Positions 46,939 to 59,132 of a stretch of 64,000 bases of DNA are shown one piece after another. The position numbers and the translations under genes are program-made. Under the pieces are notes generated by a model. That model searched no databases and had not been told where the DNA came from. It saw only the letters and a program-made list of their open reading frames with translations. Within the stretch, counting starts at the first letter, position 1, and each line of letters opens with the position of its first letter. The stretch lies in NCBI GenBank assembly GCA_036971615.1, contig JAYKKR010000008.1, forward strand, positions 806,001 through 870,000, given 5' to 3'. This DNA comes from Amyloporia xantha. Its lineage: Eukaryota > Basidiomycota > Agaricomycetes > Polyporales > Adustoporiaceae.

Positions 46939-48721
46939 CTAGTTCGTGTAGCGGGTACCTTCTGCCAACACTTCAGGTTCCCAGCTATCCTCTTCAACAT
47001 CACCCGTACTCTTATGCAGATCTTGATCCGCCCAGTCAGTAGCTGACACCGAGTTGACCTCGTCTTCCTCTCCCATGCCCAGGAGGACTGCGGCGTTGGG
47101 TGCAAATTCGATGCTAGACATCCATGAGCGCACTGGATTGATGTTGCCTGAACGGATAAACGACGGTGTTTGAGACCCAAAGTGCATGTTCGTGGAGTAG
47201 GCCGCTTTGTGAATGTGTAATAGGAAATGAGAGGTGAGGATACATGAGAATCTGATGAACTCGAGATTAGGAAGGTCAAATAACCAGGGCGATAGACAGA
47301 CGGTACGATGAAAGTCGTGAGGCCCAGATCGATGTAGGCCTGTGTTGGATTACACTATGAGCACTCTTTCCATGGGGACGGATATAGCAGGTCAACGTAC
47401 TGTCGTGTTCATTACAATATCCGCAATGTTAAGCATCGTCAGCGCACTAAACAGAGCCTCAGTCTAACACGTAGAATATGTTGCTTTCCATCCTGCTTAC
47501 ACGAAATATACAGTGCCTACACGGAAAATGAACCATCAATGGTCAGCTTGTACTAAAACGAAGAATCAATCCCACATCTCACCGTCTCGAAGCATTATGG
47601 TGGAGAGTTTGGGTCTCGCGCTCCAGGGTCCTCGGGAAGCTGTCAGAACTGAATGTGACATGTGCCGCCATGTCATAACGAAAAGTAGGATGTCCGATGC
47701 GATTACAGCTGCACGGGAGACCACAGTACCTATAGACCATTCGAGAGTCAGTTTAGAAGTCCCACGAGGAAGTTCATATGTTAATATACATCTATGGAAT
47801 GCAACATGATGGTTTTAATAGTCAAACAGGGATTGTATGTGATCACCGAGTACATACGCAATATAAGTCCCATAAGATGTAATCGTCTCTTCTAGACAGA
47901 TTTCTATAGGACGGATGCCACCGAGAAATGTCACCTTTAGATAATCTGTACGCGAGTAGGCAAACTATCAGGGTGGTCATCCAGTGCACATATATCATAA
48001 AAATTTTAGGCGCAATGCTGACCGAATCTGTGCCTACAGGCACTATGCCTAATGCCAGAGTAGCAACTACCAGGCCCCAGTTGCGCCCAGTCACTGCATG
48101 CATACGAAAAGCCGCAACCACTATTACGGAATAATAGGTTGATAGGTAGCACATACATATGACGTCCATAAACTCACCAGCAGATATACACATCAGTATC
48201 AGGGAGAGAGCGTTATAAGAACCAGAAAGTGCTGCGCAGCTAACATCTGCAATGTGAGATGTTCGCTGCATTAACAATTCACGGCTACAGACCTCTTTCA
48301 GTCAGTGAACAGGACGGTCAGTGGTATGAAATTTAGACTGAGTTAAGTGACCTACTAGTCCGATGTCATTAGGTAAAGCCTCCACAACGTGCAATACAGC
48401 AATTGTAGTCAGACTCAGTCGATTCAGCAACAGCAAGACCCATGAAACCGATATGCGACCGCACAACAAATGAATTTCATTGCCGATGTTGAGGATGTGG
48501 TCATATACGATCATGGCTGTAAGAACATAATGCTAATGAGTCACCCACGCATGCGGTATCGATTGAGACCAGATGCTCACTGCTGATCGCTATACCAAGC
48601 GAATTCTCTATAGAACTTGCTCGTGGTATTAGTGTCAGGCGTAGCCGCAAAACTATTGGACATACAAGCCACGTAGAAGTTCGATGTTCTCCGTCGGGGG
48701 TAACGCTAGAGTGTCAGACAT
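46939..48721 (-). CDS. DUF6533-type multi-span membrane protein
   Basis: Eleven exons join in phase: 48721-48673, 48607-48581, 48516-48352, 48294-48178, 48120-48023, 47964-47858, 47791-47583, 47516-47503, 47463-47401, 47339-47302 and 47251-46939. They give 399 residues. The opening MIVYDHILNIGNEIHLLCG, the HAVTGRNWGLVVATLALGIVP stretch and the C-terminal SCILTSHFLLHIHKAA followed by an acidic cytosolic tail are the pattern of the DUF6533 family, which is very expanded in mushrooms. About six to seven membrane spans are visible, a receptor-like topology, but the function is unknown. Exon 8 is only 14 nt and the intron before exon 9 is only 39 nt, so these two junctions are the least certain. 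Confidence 0.72.
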
Positions 48722-49379
48722 ACCGATGTACCGATGGATGCTGTCCGGGGAGTGAAACGACTCGACCGCAGATGGCTCGCGCGGTCTTTATATGTTTTTC
48801 TTGAGACAGAATAAACAAATCTATCAGCGGGCCAGACAGGCTGTCCATCGCCTCGCAAAAGATGTATCATGGAAACCCAGGAGACGTGAATTGTCTGCAT
48901 TACTGAAGGGCTGCGCTGAGGCGACTGAGGTGAGTTGTATCTTACGACCTCGTTGCGGAAGTCTTCGCTGAAGTGTGACGGACATACCCAAGAGGACCAG
49001 ATTCGACCATGTGTGTAAAACTGCAGCGTAATCGTCCTCCATTGCGGGTGTAATATCGAATTCGCAGCTGGCAGCCCGTCAGCCCCAGCGCCGGGGCTGG
49101 CAAGATACGTATGTAAGGTAACTTAAAGCCACACCGAAGACACAAGCAGCTAGGTTACATACCGGATCAGTCATGGTGCGGGGAGTGAGGCCGGGTGTCA
49201 CCAAGGTTCTATGAGATCATCCATCAATTGTCCATCTTCGTCTTTGATTAGCAGACAGACTGCCCAGCCCTTAGGTTAGATGACTACCTGACTTCCAAAC
49301 CAGGAGGGGCGATGACTCCTACCATGGGAAATATGGAGAAATTGGAGAAACATTCTCCGTATTGCAGGTCTTGATATCT
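48722..49379. other. Gene-free stretch of 658 bp
   Basis: Upstream of the DUF6533 gene. A minus-strand ATG at 49175 followed by a hydrophobic frame and another frame at 48.9-49.04 kb (MEDDYAAVLHTWSNLVLLG) may be remnants of a second membrane-protein gene, but I could not join them. Confidence 0.4.
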
Positions 49380-50138
49380 CTACTCCCAAAGTCTGTCACA
49401 AAAGTTGCCACCAAGTATCCCGCTAAAGATGTGAGGCAGTCCGACAGCTGATGTTGCCCTGCCAGATCCGATGGACGCTAGAGAGCGCTGAGATAAGGGT
49501 GTTCTAGTCTGAATATACTGAGAGGTAGAACTTCCCCGGAAAAAATCGGAGCTGGGAGATGGAAAAGGGTTCACCGGCGATGGGATGACTTGAAAAATTA
49601 TTCCCCATGCTGTGCGCAAGTCTTGAAATATCTGAAGTAGATATATATACAACGTCTTTCTTGTCGGCATATATTCTGGGAGTAGATGAGGAATAAGGAG
49701 AACGGCGGGATGCAAGCACGTCGCTCACCACATTTGCCGTGTCCAACGAAATTGTAAAGGACTGACATGGAATACTGCATTTGAAAACATTCTCCTCGCG
49801 TGCCCTGTCCGTTGCCCATGGGGTTTGATCGATGCCGGTGTCGGGTACCACGATTGCAATTGCAAAAATAGGCTAGAAGGAGCCTCGGCTCAAGACAAAC
49901 CGCGAAGAAGCGATACAAAAATCCAGTAACTCCACGGAGACATCATACTTACCTTGTATGTGCATAGTGAGATATCACATTGCAGCTCCGTCCAGCGCAA
50001 CTTGAAGCTTAGAAATGATCCATTATGCAACTCTGTGTCCCGCTCAAAAACGGAGATGGAAAAGGTACGAATCTTTGAATACGTGAGATGGAGCGTGGTA
50101 TGAGTCGTACAAATACAGCATGGAGGGGTGAGGTAATT
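49380..50138 (-). CDS. Uncharacterised multi-exon protein, start not located
   Basis: Three segments join in phase: open from 50138 to 49953, then 49872-49729 and 49631-49380. The introns are 80 nt (GTAAGT..TAG) and 97 nt (GTGAGC..CAG). The protein reads ...FSISVFERDTELHNGSF, RWTELQCDISLCTYK, then IAIVVPDTGIDQTPWA and KCSIPCQSFTISLDTAN, and ends in a Ser/Pro-rich tail before GILGGNFCDRLWE. I recognise no family. No ATG exists in the first segment's frame, so an upstream exon is missing or the 5' end has been lost. In-phase splicing argues for a real gene, but it may be a remnant. It lies between the DUF6533 gene and BOL3. Confidence 0.42.
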
Positions 50139-50284
50139 TTATGCGAAGCTTTCCGGACACAATCCGCAAGCAATGGGCTCAATGCACAGCACAGTAGAGG
50201 TCCTGTATCGCTGTCAGGTAAACCCTTTTCAAACAAATCCTTGATATTTCGTGCGGCTTACAATGAAGAGTGGCGCGGGTCAAG

Positions 50285-50729
50285 TTAGCTCGCGCTAGTC
50301 TTCAACTGCAACATATTTATGAGGCTTGAGAGGCATGCATTGAGCTTGGCGGAGTGAAACATACCTGCAAACCATGAATGCCCTCGATCTCTTGCTTCAA
50401 CGTCTCATTAACCATGCGATGCTGCTTCACAGTCGGCACCCCTTTGAAAGCCTCGCTGGCAATAATAATCTGATAAAAAGTACCACACCCTCCTGAATTG
50501 ATAACGAATGTCAGTATGTACTTCTTACAATAATTGTCGGACGAAGACCTGAGACATCTTGCACTTGCAATTCTGCCGGACTGAACTTCTCCGTCAACTT
50601 AGTGAAGATAGTACGCTCCCCTTCTGAGAGCCCTGGCGGAGGAGTAGCATAGGTGCGAAGACGAAGTGGAAGGCGTGTTCCACCTATTCGTCGAGCGAGC
50701 GCGAGGGTGAACATGAAGTCAGCGACCAA
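50285..50729 (-). CDS. BOL3: BolA-family protein, mitochondrial BOL3-like
   Basis: Three exons (50729-50549, 50492-50365, 50305-50285) give 109 residues. The first 30 residues are basic and lack acidic residues (ARRIGGTRLPLRLRTYATPP), a mitochondrial presequence. The BolA fold follows, with VSGGCGTFYQIIIASEAFKG and the conserved His of TVKQHRMVNETL. The GGCG cysteine and the HRMV histidine are the ligand pair used with monothiol glutaredoxin; the sequence is of the BOLA3 type rather than BOLA1. It acts in late mitochondrial iron-sulfur cluster delivery. The final exon encodes six residues. The start codon is 153 bp from that of COX15, in the opposite direction. Confidence 0.9.
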
Positions 50730-50882
50730 GAGGACCAGGTCCGGCGTCTCGGAGGGCTCGACCGACCAAGACCTCTCTCGATCATCTGAGCGAAATATTA
50801 ATTAAAATCATGGGTCTCTGACTGGCTACGTCCCTATTGCCAGCTGCCTTCTGCTCTGAACCGTTCAGCTCGAGGAAAACGC

Positions 50883-52553
50883 ATGTCTTTCCTCAGTCTG
50901 TGGGCTAGAGGCATCGGCCACAATTCTCTCTCATTGAGAGCGGCGTTCCCAAGACCATCATGTCTCCGAGCGTTGCACCAACCATGCAACCCACCGAAGT
51001 CCGTGGTCAAGCAACTACCCCGAGACAGTAGACTTGTCTTTGGAACTCCTCCCAAGTTCCCTGGTGGCCTTTCCAGCCTCTTGGCCAGCGGCAGACATTT
51101 CAGTCTGCGCGCAAGTCGTCGACCCCTTTTCGACCCGCGGTTCTTCTCGACCAATGCGTCCGCAATTCCTGCTGAACTGCCGGTGCTTTCTCCGCCACCA
51201 GTCGCACGCTGGCTTCTTTTCTCGTCTGTGCTGGTCTTTGCTGTTATTGTCGTCGGCGGGGTCACTCGTCTGACCGAGTCGGGCTTGAGTATAACGGAAT
51301 GGCGTCCAATCACCGGTGTTTTACCTCCGCTGTCGCAAGACCAGTGGAACGAGGAGTTCAACAAGTACAAGGCTACTCCTGAATTCAAGCTGTATGTCCC
51401 CACAGCATTGCTAACTCTTGAAATATTCCTGACCGTCCTGCTCGAGTAGGCTTAACCACTCGATCACACTCAATGAGTTCAAGGACATCTTCTACATGGA
51501 ATGGGGCCACCGAGTGCTCGGTCGCCTGATTGGAATCGCCTTCGTCGTTCCCCTCACCTACTTTGCCGTGCGCAAACGACTCACAGCCACCCTTCCGAAG
51601 CAGCTCTTCGGCATGGCGGTCCTCCTTGGTCTCCAGGGCGCACTCGGATGGTACATGGTCAAATCCGGGCTGGAGGACTCCCTGATGGACACCCCGGGTG
51701 CCGTGCCTCGGGTGTCGCAGTATCGACTCGCTGCGCACTTGGGTACGGCATTCGTGCTGTATGCTGGTATGTTTGGAACAGGACTGGCTGCGTTGTATGA
51801 CTGGCGGTACGCTACGAGGGGCACCTGGGGAGGTCTCAAAGGCGATAATGTGTCGTGGAAGAACATTGTAGAGAACCCTCTTGTCAGGCGGTTCTCGAGG
51901 TATTCAAAGGCATTAACCGCATTGGTCTTCTTGACGGCGCTCTCAGGTACGGTGAGCAAAAGACGATTCGTGCAGGCGTATACTCATCATCACACGTGCA
52001 GGAGCGTTTGTGGCTGGACTAGATGCGGGATTGCTATACAATGAATTTCCCCTCATGGGTGGCCGTCTAGCACCACCGCAGGACGAATTGTTCTCTCGGG
52101 CCTATGCAAAGGCGCCTGATGGCTCCGACCTCTGGTGGCGAAATATCTTCGAGAACCCGACCACCGTCCAATTTGACCACCGCTGCCTCGTAAGCCAAAT
52201 TTGCGGCATTTTCTGATGGCGAGAAGGTATTGACAAACCGTCCGCAGGCCATCACCACTTACGCCGCGACCACTGCCATGTATCTCATGACTCGGAGGCC
52301 AGCTCTGCGCGCGGCTCTGCCACCGCTGGCAAGGCGGATGGCGGTATCCGCCTTTGCGATGGCCAATGTGCAGGTGTTGCTCGGCATCTGTACACTCCTC
52401 TACCTTGTGCCCGTCCCTCTGGCCGCAGCACACCAGGCGGGAAGTGTCATGCTCCTCACGACCATGGTGCAGCTGCTCGTGTCACTGAGGAGACCCGGCG
52501 CTGCCGCGAGAGCATGGAGACAGGCACTCCTGACAAAAAGAGCAAAGCCATAG
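50883..52553 (+). CDS. COX15: Haem A synthase COX15
   Basis: Four exons (50883-51391, 51450-51946, 52002-52189, 52248-52553) give 499 residues. An N-terminal Arg/Ser-rich presequence of about 90 residues precedes the first membrane span and the signature [19 protein letters not shown]. Conserved histidines are visible in [30 protein letters not shown] and AAHQAG, the haem-binding positions of the family. Eight membrane spans can be followed. The enzyme oxidises the methyl group of haem O to haem A for cytochrome c oxidase in the inner mitochondrial membrane. It is divergent from BOL3 and convergent with PRE5. Confidence 0.96.
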
Positions 52554-52678
52554 AATACATCCATCCATCGTACCGCATATTTAGTATAGCATTTTTGCAT
52601 TTAATTGGAGACCCCTGCTCGTACAATTCAGCCGCCCTGCGTTTGAAAGCATTCATTGTCCAAAGTGATACAACAAAA

Positions 52679-53825
52679 CTACTCGGCCATCTGTACATCC
52701 TCATCTGCGGTCGTGCCTGCGGCAGGTGGAGGTGCAGCACCTTCTGCGGGAGCCGCAGGTGCTGCAGGGGCCGGGTCTTCCCCGTGGCCCTTAGGTCGCA
52801 TGCTGTTCAGGTATACCTGAATTGGCTCGCCTTCCAGGATGCGGAACGAGCCCTCCGGAGGGACACCCTGTTCATGAATCCCACTTGGCCCGACGATACC
52901 GATGGATGTGTTGTTGATGGTAAGTTCTTTGTCTTGTTGCAGGGTCTCGCGTAGCGCATGCAGCCCGTGTTGGATCAAGTCTTCCAAATTGCCTAGAGCA
53001 GAAGACGATCAGACTTCGACTGCAGCGATGAAGACCGACGCGCGACGTACAATCCGCAAAGCTCTCAAAGTGCTTTTCCAGATATGTTTTTGCACTCTGG
53101 CTCCGCGCACCGATGGACATTGCATAGTACTCATATGAGTTCCCTGATGGCGAGAACTCGTAGAGATGAGGTCCATTTTTGTCCTGCCCAACGACAAGGA
53201 AGCCGACTCCATATGGACGGCGACCATACTCTTGCGTGTTGACTTGAGCCTCTGAAGGATGCAGGTTAAACACGATGAGCGCATACACGGCAAGTAATAG
53301 AAGAGTAAAACACACTGTCAGCAATCGAGGCCACGAGTCGGTTCACAGGTACTGGGCGGTTGAAAACCATGCGAGAAGACATGGCTTGTTGCCGCATGAA
53401 GTTGCTGAGTGGCTGGGTGTAAGTAGGCAACAGATCATCAATAATCGGAAGAAGTACCTCAATACACGAGCATCCGAGGTAAGACCAGCGATGGCAATGC
53501 CAACATGCTCATCTATACGGTACATCTTCTGCTGGTACGACGCGAGTTCCCCTAGCGAACGCTATGCCGAAACCGAAGATGTGAGCAGAGCGACCGCAAG
53601 CATGATTGACGTATTCACGTACCTTCAACGCCAACAGGATTGAATGCGTATTAGATCGGAGGCCCACGACTGCAGACCCTTGCTTCACAGCTTCAGAGGC
53701 ATATTCGACCTGGTGAAGGCGTCCCTGAGGAGAGAAGACGACGTTGTCTGAGTCGTAGGTGTTTCGGAACTGTCTCAGAGTATATTAAATGCGGCCGTGC
53801 AGACAACATTCGTAGAGCTCACCAT
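52679..53825 (-). CDS. PRE5: 20S proteasome subunit alpha-6 (PSMA1/PRE5)
   Basis: Six exons (53825-53823, 53769-53623, 53561-53458, 53404-53316, 53251-53051, 52992-52679) give 285 residues. The first coding exon is only the ATG. The N-terminus reads [20 protein letters not shown], with the alpha-subunit helix [14 protein letters not shown] and [14 protein letters not shown], all typical of alpha-6. The C-terminus carries an extra Ala/Pro-rich tail ending DEDVQMAE, longer than in yeast. Alpha subunits gate the proteasome core and carry no protease activity. The intron after LALK uses the acceptor at CATAG, giving [13 protein letters not shown]. It is convergent with COX15. Confidence 0.95.
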
Positions 53826-56800
53826 GTCGATGAAGAAAGTAGGGAATCAAGTGAGCGCAACACGGTTCTACACTCGAAGGTGACGCGTCTCAGGCGACGC
53901 GCAACCGACTACCATATTTGGAAGTCGCGTTCATGAGCGCCTCTTTGTTCGTCGATAATTGACCACGATATATCTATCTCAGCCTCCGCTCGTTCGTCCT
54001 TCTCCCTATCTTACCTGCGGGATAGTCATGCTTGGAATTGGCTTCACACAATCAAGTTTGAAGTTCTAGCTGGAGAGCTGCGGTACTTGGTAACTTGGCA
54101 ATCTGGCGACACCGTATGTCTGACTGGTTCTTTTCCCTGGCGATTCTGCTCTGAGACCTGGCTATGGGTTGATTTGACTTGTCTCAGATCTCATGTCTCA
54201 CATTACCCAGCACTCCCGTTCCTCTTGACTCAGTTGGGGATATCAATAAGCAGCTCAACTTGGCTGTTCTAAAGGAGCGGTTTTCTGGGTCTTTTTTTTT
54301 TTTTTTTTTTAAATTCTTCGAATTTATACTCCATACTACTAAGTACATGTAGAGTGCCGGGTATAAAGCGGTTTTCTGGGTCACCGGCAGTGTCGAACAC
54401 GTAGCTACTGCAAGCCTTTTGTCCCAGTGGACAGCGTTCAGATACCACGTACTACGCTATGTATTGAGTACTATTGCGACCGCTCGCAATACATATGCTT
54501 GGGTAGTGGGAGCCTCACAGGTCGAATCGAGCATTGAACTTATCGTCTAGCGTTAGTCTTCATATCGATGCATACCGTGGGCAACTCAGTCGTATCTCTA
54601 CCTATCTTCTGTGATGTTCTGGCAGTCGAAGCTTCCAAGGTCCTCGTAACACGAAAGCTATGTCCAATCAGAAGCACTTCCCAGCGTCCCTAGCTCTAGG
54701 CCAGCCATTTCCCATCGGCTTGACAGCTATGTTAGGAGAGCCTGGACCTGATAGCCGCCTTTCCTCCATGCAGCCTTCCACGTATGTGTTTCCTTCCTCT
54801 GTGTTCCTTTCACAAGCATAGTGACGTATGTGACGTATGTCGACCATTGATGTCATAGAATAACGTACCAAGGTCGAGATGCCATACTCAGTTATAAGAG
54901 CTCTCCTAGCTTGAGAGTTGGCGATGTTCCACTTGCCATCACACTCGCCTCTGGCCCTTGTCCTCTAGTCCCTGCATTCAAAGTTGCACGTCAAGTCGGG
55001 ACTTGCAAAGGATACCGCTGTACCGGCGTGCACACCGTGCCAAAGGTATCTCCGGCCGATTCCAAATCGTGAGTGACGATCTTCTTCTGTACCCCCGAAT
55101 CACATATGCGGTATTGAAAATTTACCTCAAGGGCTATGCTCGATTTCACCCGCTGTGATATTCACGCTTCATGCGGACTCGCGTGAACGGCAGGGCTGCA
55201 ATGGTTACAGTTCATAATGGGCATGCCGTCCGGCATGTCAGCGACGGAAGCCTGTGCGCCAATCTGAAGCGTACTTGCACGCCTGTACGATTCCATGAGC
55301 ATGCCAGAGTCGTGCGAATTCCATGCGTCTCGTCAACTGTGCGCAGCCGTAGTCCATTTAATGTTACGCGGGGCAATCGTCATATCCTATATTGATGCGC
55401 ACGTCAGAGTATTGATCCTCGGCATGCGATGACCTGTATGTTTGGTGCTTCCCTTTCTAGCAAATCTCGTGACTTATGTTTTTATCTCCAGCATGAGCGC
55501 GTCTTTTGCCGCGTGCTGAACTATCCCATGCTCGTACTCTCCAGGCACAAGACAGAGTGCATGGATACCTGAGAGAAATGTCGACGAAACAAGATGGTGT
55601 TCTATGTGCTCGACTGGAGTTTGTACAGGTCTTCAGCTCGTAAGGTTTCAGCAATCAGTGCCCTGGTCCATAACACGTTGCACGTTCGTCTTGCTCACGC
55701 ACTCTCACACCAGATCGGCGGACCTGCATCGAAGTTCTTCATAGGTGTTCCACATCGCCTAGACCATCTGCAGGGCACTCACACGTTGATTGCCTTACCT
55801 CATAATGAAACGACCTAGCCCCTCGAAACTTCTGGAGATGCTCGGTATGTCATGGTGTCTCTGATGTCAGAGGTGGCTGGTCCTGCCTTATCCCGCCGAC
55901 TTCAGTGCAAATTTCTCGTGATGGTTTCCTCATTCGTCCTGTGGGGTATCCCTTTGACCCATGGGGTTTCCCCTTCATTTCAGCGCGAAGTGTCGAGGGG
56001 CCATGGCTAGTCTCCCTTTCTCAATCCACCAGACCTTCTCTTCCATCGTACTGCAGGGTTTGAATTCAATCTGTCCCGCAACGTTGGAGCCCTGCGGATT
56101 CTACATGTCCAGTCCCAACCCTCCGTTGGCTCGTGCTCGGAACCTCTGCGCAACCGTTCAGATGCCATCGGTTTTCTTTAATTTGGTAACCTAGATCCTT
56201 GATGGCACGCAATCTTAACAACCTGGCTGTGGACTTGAGCCCTGTGGACGTGCTTTGCGTTGTCTGTGGTCCCGTGACGTCCCACTACCGTTTGTTGAAT
56301 CCTCTCGAGATAGATTTGGTGGTGCTAATTCGCCTACCTCAATTGGTCACGGAATTATTTCTATTCAAGACGGACGCTCATCGCAAGCCCTTGAACATTC
56401 ATTGGCGATTGGGTTGTTGGCAAAGGTTACTCTCTCACAGTCGCCTTCGCCGTTCAGCTTTCGAAACCTCTGGAGACACCGATATCCCGATGGATCGAAC
56501 GTCTTGATCCTCATCTTTGACAACCTAGACTATCCCCACGGATTATGAACGCCCTTCACGCGGAGCACGCATTCCCAGAGGCACGGAGTCTGTAACGCCA
56601 CCTGCCCCAATGGGTGCAAACGCTTGTCTCATCTGCTCACTGTCGATGCCCAGAAGGCTCCCCGTTGCTATATTATCAATGCCTGGCTATCTCTAGCCTT
56701 ACTCATCGATGAATACACACCCTGATCAGTGGACTGCTCGCTCTCATGGGGGACACGAAGGACAATCGGGCTGCCAGATCTGGTACCGATTTCGCCGATG

Positions 56801-59132
56801 CCTTCTCATCGCGACCCTTTACGAGCCTTCTCGAGAGTGCTATGCTGTGTCATTCTGGAGGCTCTAGATGGTCATGCATTCATTTCCCGGCTTCTAGCCC
56901 AGAGCGTCTCGTTCGTCGCTTTCTCCCCGGTTCGAGCGGATTCGCAAGGCGAATACAGCGCACGCGGCGCTGTTCCTTTTCCTGTACGTATAGTCGTGTC
57001 TTTCCATCGGCGGTCCTCGTCTTGGTGTTCGCTTTTTCCTCTTTACGTCTACCACTGCATGTTCTCGACGATAATCGGTCTGCAGGCATTCCTTGCCGCA
57101 TGACCGTCGGATCTCATCGCTCGTCTCGTTCTCTCAAACAGCGCAAGTTGCGCCTTGGACGAGAAAAGCGCAGTTGGTGATCGCCTAGGCTGCTTTGGAC
57201 GGCAGACCCTGACCTTTTCGAACTTCCGGCGTTCAAGGTTGCCGCGCTCTCCTTGTCGCTCTTCCTCCGCATTCCCCCGCGGCGGGTGTCGGGCAGCACT
57301 TTGCCGCCGTCTTGACAAGCGCATTTGCGGCCTGTCTGCATGACCACTTCTGCTCCGTCTCTGTCCTCGGAGCTTGACCTTCCAACTCCTCCGCACCACA
57401 AGGCGACGTGACCCAATACTATTTGGGCGCCGGTCGTTTCTATTGGGCGCCAGCCCATCGCCATAGGATGGGAACGAGAAGGAATCGTGCAGACTTCCGG
57501 AGACCAACTACTGGGTGCGCGTGGCTCCGATATGATAATATTAGTATACAGTGCTGTGCTGCTTCGTCTTCTCGTGACTGCTGGCAGCCTGACCTCCTAT
57601 CCATCTGCTCCTCCTGGTCGCCACGTTCTTGCACCGTTTTCGCGGGCCATTATCGGTTATTATTGGTTCTCCCACGCTCAGTCTTGGCTCGCCCTGTTAT
57701 TGCAATTGCAATCGTCTGGCGAGTGCATTGCAGGCATTATCAATTACAGCCATCTTCGACGGTAGACATCCATCAAAACTTTTGCGGATATGTGGTGCCT
57801 GGCATGAGTTTGTTGGACTGGACCCCGTTACCTTGATTGATACGGTGAGACCCGTGAGGCGATAGCGAAGGATACGAAGGTATGGTACCTACTCTACTCT
57901 ACTGATCACGTCTTTGCCCTCCATTCATTGCGTACGCCTGATATAAATGTATGCATCTCAATCATGTGGCATACCATACCTCATCTGAATGGACGAAGCC
58001 AATCTCTCCAACTCCACAAAAAGCACATAATGTCATTCCACAGACGAGCGACTAATCCGTATGATGATGATACGATTATACGGCGCAGTACTAGTATCTT
58101 TATGGACGGTGTCGTTACGTGGAGCGCGGGCCCACTGGGCGCCGGCGTACGGGAAAGAGGAAAGGGGCCAAGGGGGGGATGGTTCGTAACGAATATTACG
58201 AAGTGGCCGAAATGTGAAAAGAGGATTCACGGATGAACGCATGCGGCAGAAGGGAAGGGCAGAGACTGAGACAGGGACATGCATACGTAGATATGAGATA
58301 CTGTACAGCGCGAAGGATGCAAACATCCGTTCAAGTGGTCTATTTCGGCGAGACTACGGCCGATCCGAGAGGAGCGCGAGGCCAAAAAGAAAATGACGAC
58401 GACTACCCTAAGTGTAAGGTGTAAGAGAGGAAACATGTGGAGAGAGTTGAGAATGATGAACGACGGCAAAGAAACCCCCGAGTAAACATGTGAAAGAGAC
58501 GAGAGACCAGAATGAGCCCGGAATGAACAGACAGCGAATGCGAATTGCGAGTGCGAGTGCGAGTGATGATGGCGACGACGAGTCGGTGATACATTGCATG
58601 AAGGTGATGAGATGAGACGAGACCGACGTCGGTGTTATACGATACGGTACGGGTTGCTGCGGCGCGAGGGAGCGCCAGCACGCCGACGGTGGATGATGCG
58701 TGATGCGGACGGTTGGAAAATGCGAGGTGTTGAGGACATGCCATTGATGCCAAGACGAGGTGGACGATGCTGAGGATGATAAAAAATTGACCGAGACCCC
58801 CAACGGCGAGTCAATGCGAATGTGATGATGCTGTGCATTGCGATAAATGAATCAGTGACTTGTTGTTACCCATGTTTGTGATGATGAAAGATGTAGGATG
58901 TGGGCCCGCGAATGTACCGAGGAGCTGGAGAGAGACGGGAGAACAGACGTTGTGCAGAGTCATGTGGGTCCGGAGCACGAGCACGAATACCAGTACACGG
59001 AAGCAGATGGCGTGTATGCAAGCACTGTTCTGGACAGATGCGAGTATTTCGTAGCGATTTTGGGGAAATGGAGGGGAAGGACCGATTGCAGATGCCGAAA
59101 AGCCGGGATGCCATTGATCCCGAGGCAGAAGA
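53826..59132. other. Long gene-poor region (5.3 kb)
   Basis: I could not support any gene here. Open frames on both strands are short, overlap each other and do not join by splicing to recognisable domains. Known contents are a retroposed 75-bp insertion at 54292-54366 and, at the right end, the 3' UTR side of the low-complexity gene. The region is not visibly AT-rich as decayed transposon sequence often is. One or more lineage-specific genes or long non-coding transcripts could be hidden. Confidence 0.45.
54276..54382 (-). mobile_element. Retroposed fragment with poly(A) tail and 16-bp target duplication
   Basis: A run of 19 T (54292-54310) followed by 56 bp is bracketed by the same 16-bp sequence AGCGGTTTTCTGGGTC (54276-54291 and 54367-54382). 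This is the hallmark of target-primed reverse transcription of a polyadenylated RNA, read on the minus strand. The 56 bp resemble a 3' UTR rather than a coding sequence. The source RNA is unknown. Confidence 0.82.

Noticed and set aside
48541..48721. Broken N-terminus of the DUF6533 gene starting at MSNSFAATPD (48663)
   Set aside because: That start cannot be spliced in phase. Starting at MSDTLALPPT with introns at 48608-48672 and 48517-48580 closes the frame.
57049..57507. Minus-strand open frame of 152 residues
   Set aside because: Arg-rich composition, overlap with frames on the other strand and no splice-linked continuation suggest a chance frame.
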